Positions 4,390 to 5,827 of a stretch of DNA of 5,827 bases are shown piece by piece. This stretch comes from Alphaproteobacteria bacterium (GTDB lineage Bacteria; Pseudomonadota; Alphaproteobacteria; ATCC43930; CGMCC-115725): the NCBI GenBank assembly GCA_017353855.1, contig JAFMSA010000297.1:1-5827 (forward strand), read 5' to 3'. The notes under the pieces are model-generated. The model was not told where the DNA came from and did not search any database. It saw only the letters and a list, made by a program, of their open reading frames with translations. The translations under genes were made by a program, and so were the position numbers. Positions within the stretch are counted from its first letter, which is position 1, and each line of letters opens with the position of its first letter.

Positions 4390-5791
4390 CGATTGGTCAT
4401 ACCAATTCGATTTTTCGACGCTTGCTGATCTCGCGTAAGCATTGCTCAGCTGCCGAGCCTCGGCGAGCAGCGCACGGGCGCGCGGCATCACCTTTGAGCG
4501 CACATCCGGCGGCGGGGCAGGCGGAGCCGATCCCGTTGTTCGCCTTTCCCGGCGACGCGATTCCCCCGTCGGTACGCGACCGGAACAGCTTCGCCGACCC
4601 TCCCTTACCATGAAAGTGTGCCGGGGCCGCAGGGTCCGACACGGACGTCATGCTCGAAACAGGGAACCGCCCCGGCCGGCGAGCCGGTCAGGAGCCTGCG
4701 CCGCGACAGCGCAACGGCGTGTCACGCGAAGGGCCAGGCGCTGCGCGCTCAATCGCGCTGCGCAGACGCCATTTGGGAATTCGAGCGGCGATCGCGCTCG
4801 ATCGCAGCCGCTCCTCCGATCTGTGCCGACGTCCCTGGCGCCTGCGCTGCCAGCCGGTCCGCGCCGCGAAGGGGTGTCGTCCCGGAAATCGCCAGGCTCG
4901 TCGACCACGCGACCCGCGAGAACTGCGTGCCGTTAGGGTTAGGTCGGCAGCCTCTGGGTCGAGCGCCAAGGCAGTCTCGAACAAGATCAGAGATCGGCCT
5001 TGTCATCACGGCAGGTGCGCCCGCAGGTCATCGAGCGCATCGCCTTTTGGGGCGCCTTGCTTCGGCGATCGCCAACCGCGACTGCCGGGAACGGACAATG
5101 CGCGCCGTGATATCGTCCTGCGACGCGAGGCGGTGGCCGATGTCGGTGTCGAACCGCCGGCCGGAGACGCGCCGGTTTCGGCATCGGCCTGCCGGGCGTT
5201 GACGCGGATCTGCTTGTCCGACCATTGGACGCTGGAATTCGCGCGGCTGTCGGGGGACGAAGGCGAATCGGGTCGGCGCCGGGCACGTTCGCCAATGCGG
5301 CACACCCGAACCGGCTTGGTAATATTTTTGGACCGCTGCCAGCACGCGGCGCTCATCGTTGTAACCGGCAAGCGGGATCCGATGTGATCGCCCGGGGTCC
5401 CGGGGACACCTCTCTCGGGGTTCAAGCAATGCCTGCAGTCGGGCAGCGATGGTGACGTCTCGCCGAACAGGTTTCCTTCATCGACAAATGACGTCCCCGA
5501 GATGTATGCGATGCGAAACCGCATCCGTTCGGCCTCGGGGAAATCCTGATTCTCTTTTTCGATTGCCTCCTGAACCGCAATGTTGCATTCGACAACGCCT
5601 GCAAAATTGGCGACTACGCGGTCTGTTGCCGCCTTGAAGATGCAGCCGTGAAAGGCGAGGATCAACCGGTCCAGGATTGCCCGGTATGGTCGAAGCGTGC
5701 CGGGTGTGCCGATTTCGTCCGGGTTCGTCAGGCGGCTGTATTCGGCAACATCCGCGGCAAACTTGCGTTCGACTGCTTTGCCCGCCGCCAC
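4390..5791 (-). pseudogene. Decayed class III adenylate/guanylate cyclase-TPR gene
   Basis: Pieces of one protein family appear in order on the minus strand but in changing frames. From a possible GTG at 5791: VERKFAADVAEYSRL (cyclase start, first metal Asp kept), FKAATDRVVANFAGVV (the TGDG-type motif damaged), EAERMRFRI, VDEGNLFG. A frame change gives DVTIAARLQALLEP (5459-5418). The first frame returns with DHIGSRLPV and KNITKPVRVCRI (5329-5294), the end of the cyclase domain. Then come SVQWSDKQIRVNAR (5233-5192), FDTDIGHRLASQDDITARIV (from 5153, another frame), and the TPR part: LFETALALDPEAAD, AVLAGRVVDE, ADRLAAQAPGTSAQ (to 4821). Further fragments are SRTDGGI, KANNGI and ALKGDAAR (4579-4478), and LLAEARQLSNAYARSASVEK (to 4411). 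Intact relatives are signalling proteins of about 580 aa making cyclic nucleotides; here roughly 100 residues of the TolB-like linker are missing. No frame is open throughout, so no functional product is expected. The family is recalled, not searched. Confidence 0.82.
4700..4820 (+). other. Inverted segment inside the cyclase-TPR pseudogene
   Basis: The expected next TPR stretch of the pseudogene is missing from the minus strand here but present on the plus strand. From 4705 the plus strand reads DSATACHAKGQALRAQ, then SRCADAIWEFE, and after a one-base loss AAIALDRS (4785-4808). This is the AKGQVLRAQ...EAIPEYEAAIALDRN block of the family. The minus-strand match stops at about 4821 (GTSAQ) and resumes by about 4689 (DRLAGRGGS, then FEHDVRV and SDPAAPA). 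The pieces join in order if this stretch is flipped. Exact ends are uncertain by 10-15 bases. Confidence 0.6.
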
Positions 5792-5827
5792 CGGCCCTCC
5801 CAGCCCCCGCCAGTGCCGCAACCAATG

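Noticed and set aside
4618..5202. Plus-strand open frame of 194 codons as a gene
   Set aside because: Only the short stretch at about 4705-4785 resembles a known family (TPR part of a cyclase). The rest is antisense to the pseudogene, so it is a fragment and not a gene.

Overview
The window is GC-rich and reads like an alphaproteobacterium, most probably of the Hyphomicrobiales (Bradyrhizobium/Rhodopseudomonas-like). The main taxonomic pointer is a DUF1153/SciP-type protein, a family tied to the alphaproteobacterial CtrA circuit. The decayed adenylate cyclase-TPR gene and the Cys-rich repeat secreted protein fit the same group. This placement is an inference from gene families; no search was possible.

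Layout from left to right. (1) 1-71, minus: the first codons of an FAD/NAD-binding oxidoreductase that runs off the left edge. (2) 153-1004, plus: a stand-alone 5'-3' exonuclease of the FEN/Pol I N-domain family. Its stop codon overlaps the stop codon of (3), a crotonase-superfamily acyl-CoA enzyme on the minus strand. That gene starts at a TTG at 1918 with a strong Shine-Dalgarno, not at the much longer ATG frame. (4) 1980-2390, plus: a PIN-domain ribonuclease gene, divergent from the crotonase, with no visible antitoxin. (5) 2479-2868, plus: a RidA/YjgF-family protein. (6) 2899-3348, minus: an unrecognised helical protein of 149 aa. (7) 3528-3758, minus: a short DUF1153/SciP-like protein. 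(8) 3934-4302, minus: a secreted protein with two Cys-rich repeats. (9) About 4390-5791, minus: a heavily decayed class III adenylate/guanylate cyclase with TPR region. It carries several frameshifts, a probable internal deletion, and what looks like an in-place inversion of about 120 bp.

No operon linking several genes is evident. Genes alternate in strand, and gaps of 60-180 bp separate most of them. The three minus-strand genes between 2899 and 4302 are tandem but separated by 175-179 bp. The gaps 72-152, 1919-1979, 2391-2478, 3349-3527, 3759-3933 and 4303-4389 hold no gene I can support; they presumably carry promoters and leaders. The crotonase, RidA protein and oxidoreductase suggest ordinary small-molecule catabolism around a few accessory or decaying genes.

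I see no mobile element, CRISPR array, tRNA, rRNA or riboswitch. I did not find a convincing new multi-gene system. The most unusual items are the inverted piece inside the cyclase pseudogene, the N-terminally short SciP-like protein, and three enzymes (crotonase, RidA, exonuclease) that lack a classical catalytic or binding residue of their families.
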